Of a stretch of DNA of 64,000 nt, positions 60,830 through 64,000 are shown piece after piece. A program made the position numbers and the translations under genes. The notes under the pieces are model-generated. The model was given only the letters and a program-made list of their open reading frames with translations. It did not search any database and was not told the origin of the DNA. Each line of letters opens with the position of its first letter. Within the stretch, counting starts at the first letter, position 1. The DNA lies in contig NC_054877.1 in assembly GCF_018320785.1 (NCBI RefSeq), forward strand, positions 34,060,151 through 34,124,150, in the 5' to 3' direction. Source of the stretch: Cheilinus undulatus. Its lineage: Eukaryota > Chordata > Actinopteri > Labriformes > Labridae.

Positions 60830-61943
60830 CGCTTGCCACACACTACAGGATTGTAAGCCCGATTTGAGACCAGATTTGCCTCCCCTGACGACCATGGGGG
60901 CTTATCCCAAGTAAAGGCTTGTCGCAAAAGATTATTTGTAATAATTATCCACAAGTGTGTGTGTCATCACCATTATTTTACTGCTCCAAATCACATTGTA
61001 GCCTCCCAGACCACAAATCGTAAATATCAGGCGCATTTAATACTCGAGGTCACTATGCCTCCACAAAACCAATGAGAGTGAGCAGATCAGGTAGCATCAC
61101 CAGCCGTGTGTTATTATAGGTATACTTTCATGGCACACAAGAGTAAACAAGACTGTTCCTTCCAGCCAGGATTTCATCCAGATTCTTTTCCTTGTTTGTT
61201 GCTGGAATTGTAACACATGCCAGGACAGCTTATTGTGGAGGAACAACAAGCGGCAACCCCCGGTCCTGAAAAATAAGCCAATGCGGAAGTGCAAAAAAAT
61301 TGCAATACCGCGAGTGTCCACTTGAGGCTGGCTGCAGGAACACTGGAAGTCTGGACACCTGTTAAACACCTGTTTTTACGTTAGAAATAAACTGGTCTAC
61401 AGCCTGGTTCAAAAAACCAAACGTGTCTCATTAGCTAGTGTCTTACTGTGCTCTCACTGTACAGGGTGTGAATTTTTTGTACCATGATCGTTTCGATTAT
61501 ATTTAGGATAAACCTGCGCTGATTGATCACGTCTCATTTGATTGACAGATAGCTCGACAGGCAGAGGCTGTCAACCAGAATGCTAGCTAGCTAGCTGACA
61601 GGAAGTCACGCTTAGTGGGCGGGCCGTTGGGTTGATCCAAAGTTCGGTTGAGACCGCAATTTCAATATGGAAGCCTCCACGGATTGGCTTCAAGAGCTGT
61701 TTGAGTCCGCCTATTGTAAGCAGACGGCTGACGTCGCACAGGGTTTGTCCAATTCTTTCTACAGTCTATGAGGAACAAGCAGAGGGTTTCGATAGACATC
61801 CATGTTTGTTTTTCTTCTGAAGTCACATGATCACGCGAAGTTGCTGGCAGGTCAGCAGGTGTGCAGTTTGAGTGGGCTTACTGCGGTCCTCCACGTTTTA
61901 AAAACCATTGAAGATTTGAAAATCATCAAGTGTGTGGCAAGCC
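60830..61943. mobile_element. Inverted-repeat DNA transposon, copy B, with nested insertion
   Basis: Ends CGCTTGCCACACACTAC and complement of GGCTTGCCACACACTTGAT, flanked by TTA on both sides (60827-60829, 61944-61946). Collinear with copy A (33781-34459) except for an extra segment at about 61247-61769. The 3-bp TTA duplication suits PIF/Harbinger. Confidence 0.7.
61247..61769. mobile_element. Element nested inside copy B
   Basis: About 0.52 kb, absent from copy A at the matching place, with GAGGAACAA at both sides (61238-61246 and 61770-61778). It contains GGCAACCCCCGGTC near its left end, an AGCT run (61582-61599) and ACAGTCTATG at its right end, features I recall from a widespread fish repeat. 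Class unresolved. Confidence 0.6.
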
Positions 61944-62554
61944 TTACAAGAAAAGTTAATTCAAGCCTAAATGTCTGCACCACGTTTAACTACAGTCATG
62001 AAATCTGGCAGTCACTTTGACCACTAAGAATAAAAAAAATTACTGAGATATTAAAAGTAAAACAAAGCAACTCGACATTTTTGTTTTAAACTCAAACTTC
62101 TCTAAAAGGATTTAGTCTCATGGACCACAATTCCTCGTTGAAAAAAAAAGTAAAACAAAACTGCTGAGAAGTAACTAAAAGACAGAGACAAGGATGATAC
62201 ACAGCAAAATCTCTCCTGCCAGGAACGACTGCCAAGTGAGCCACGAGGATACTCACATGGGGGTCTTCATTTTGACAACTCAGTCTCTTGGAGAGCATCT
62301 GACATAACCCTACTGTGAGACTTCTAAGGTCTTAAATTCAATGCAGTTCAGTTAGAGTATATGTATTAACACTGTCATGATAAATGTTTTTTTGGTACCA
62401 CGTGTTTTAGTTTGTTATATATATATTTATATGTCTCAATTCTTTAAATGAAAGCATGGAGAAATTATTATGAGACAGAGCTGCTGCAGGACATAGAGAG
62501 CAGTAACAGTTCATAAGTCAGCAAATGACATTTTTAAAGTCTTTCTGGTGTTTA

Positions 62555-62716
62555 GACAGTGTGCAGGAGTTTGCTTTCAATAATTGTTGATTTAAATAAG
62601 AAAATACCTAATAAAAGAGCCTAGGACTTCTACATTTGATGCTGTGGTAACAAAATCATTAAGAGTTTTACTTGTGCAATATCAAAGTTTAAATTTCCAG
62701 TATCATGACAACCCTA
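62555..62716. repeat. Dispersed repeat ending in TAGGGTTGTCA complement
   Basis: Related to 31794-31985. Ends ATCATGACAACCCTA at 62716, the complement of the terminus seen at 48444 and 58186. Non-coding. Confidence 0.5.
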
Positions 62717-64000
62717 GAGGATGTAGCTGGAAGGTGTGATGCAGCTACAATTGATTTAAAGTTCTGGCATAATATTGTGGTAAAAATTCTTTGGTAAAGC
62801 ATCAAGTGCTGATTTTCATCGACGCAACACCTCCTATGATTTCACTGGGTGTGCCTCAGACATGATGCCATATAAAAGCGAATCAAATAAACTGATTAAG
62901 GTTCAATAGTGAAGGCCATCACCAAGATCTACCAAACACAGTTTCAAACAAAGCTGTGGTTCTCATCACTTCCATGGAAACAAAAGCAGCGCTTGGCAGA
63001 GCAGTGTATCCACAACAGCACCACTCAGAAAAAAGAAGTGAAGCATGGGGCTCATTACAGCGCTCGTGTTTGTGCCATCTTACTTTACTGCTGCCTTCTG
63101 ATGAGAGCAGAAATTGGATTCAACTGGACATATGGGGGCAGGAAAACAATGACGGAGAATGGTAATAAAAATTGACAAGTCTTCAAGCACTCCGACAGCA
63201 CATCCAATCATCTTAGAGAAGATACCTGACTGTTTTATAAACTAGAACAGACTCTTGTCTTTATTTCTGTGAGGGGTCTGTGTGTTGTGTGTGTGCAATC
63301 TGTCGGTGACTGGTGATGGTGTGTCAGCTGTATATTTCTCTAAAAAACAGTTTCATTTCCTGTCACTTAGATATGGTTTCATGTGCTTCCCTTTTTCATT
63401 TTTGTAAAAGGCATTATAAAAATGTTGAAGCACTCTGTCACTCTGAATCGTCAGGGTAGTTATTTCTGTCACCAGGTTTCTGAATAAAGCATTGAACACC
63501 ACCACTTATCAATGTAATAGCTTAGCGATTAATTCAGACTGCAGCTATGAAGTTATTATAGCACAACACTGAGACTATTTCACAGTAGAAACCAGGATGG
63601 TACAAAGCTGTGTTACAGATAGCAAGCACGTTTTGTAGCAGCCACCATACAGAAAAAAATTAAACTTGCACTACAAATATTTGCATAGTTATTACCATTT
63701 TCTACAAAGCATAGAAACATTTTACTAAACAAGCCCCGTTTTGAGTTCTTGAGACAATAAAAGGAGCCCAATACTGCTGACAGCATGAGCAGCAGTCAGA
63801 TGATCAGACCTACTGTAAAAAAAATATTTCAACCAAAAAACTCAGTGGGAAGTGAAAATTCACAGAAAGGGTAAAATCTTCACCAGAGGTTTCGGTTTAA
63901 AACATTTAGTAGACTTCAACACCATCTCCTGTTTCAACTTTGGCCATCCATGCCCAAAACACTGAAGTTGACAAAAAAGGGAAGATTTTGGTTTGTAGAA
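62717..64000. other. Non-coding, nothing recognised
   Basis: No exon, RNA gene or repeat border was recognised. Overlapping 70-90-codon frames at 62909-63175 are out of phase with each other and resemble no family. Confidence 0.4.

Noticed and set aside
61097-61369. 90-codon - strand frame
   Set aside because: It lies across copy B and the nested insert; a fragment of repeat DNA, not a gene.
58186-62716. A single 4.5-kb element bounded by TAGGGTTGTCA at both ends
   Set aside because: The ends are inverted matches, but the adjacent 8 bp (GGCAGGAC and GAGGATGT) differ, so they more likely belong to separate copies.
1-64000. CRISPR-like spaced repeats, tRNA/rRNA genes, bacterial genes
   Set aside because: None was found. 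The AGCTA arrays have no regular spacer structure, and all recognised genes are intron-bearing vertebrate genes.

Overview
The window looks like nuclear DNA of a teleost fish, probably a percomorph. It carries intron-containing vertebrate genes with canonical GT-AG junctions. The gaps and introns are full of fish-typical DNA transposon remnants (Tc1/mariner, hAT, PIF/Harbinger-like, piggyBac-like) and truncated non-LTR retrotransposons. No prokaryotic operon, CRISPR array, rRNA or tRNA gene was recognised.

Four protein-coding genes can be rebuilt exon by exon. (1) nmur1-like neuromedin U receptor, + strand, coding exons 17120-17798, 19156-19389 and 21526-21821, 402 aa. (2) phr, class II CPD DNA photolyase, - strand, nine coding exons between 36613 and 28719, 506 aa. 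(3) fyttd1/UIF, the UAP56-interacting mRNA export factor, + strand, nine coding exons between 37309 and 45232, 319 aa. (4) tsc22d2, - strand, with the TSC-box/leucine-zipper 3' exons at 47890-48261 and 49283-49334 and a probable alternative first coding exon at 50210-50541. The large first exon of the long TSC22D2 isoform is not visible and would lie beyond 64000.

Layout: 1-17000 is gene-poor with repeats and one possible 5' UTR exon near 12384. 17074-22000 is nmur1. 22000-28200 is intergenic, with a retrotransposon tail and an AGCTA-rich degenerate repeat split by a hAT element. phr and fyttd1 sit head to head about 0.7 kb apart and share a probable bidirectional promoter with a ZNF143-type motif. 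fyttd1 and tsc22d2 are tail to tail. 50600-64000 has no recognised gene but several layered transposons.

The genes share no pathway: neuropeptide signalling, light-driven DNA repair, mRNA export and transcriptional regulation. The one local functional link visible is the phr/fyttd1 promoter. I found no convincing novel system. The best leads are the tsc22d2 alternative first exon, the phr/fyttd1 promoter and several dated transposon insertions with readable target-site duplications. Gene identities and exon joins come from reading the sequence against remembered family features; no database search was run.
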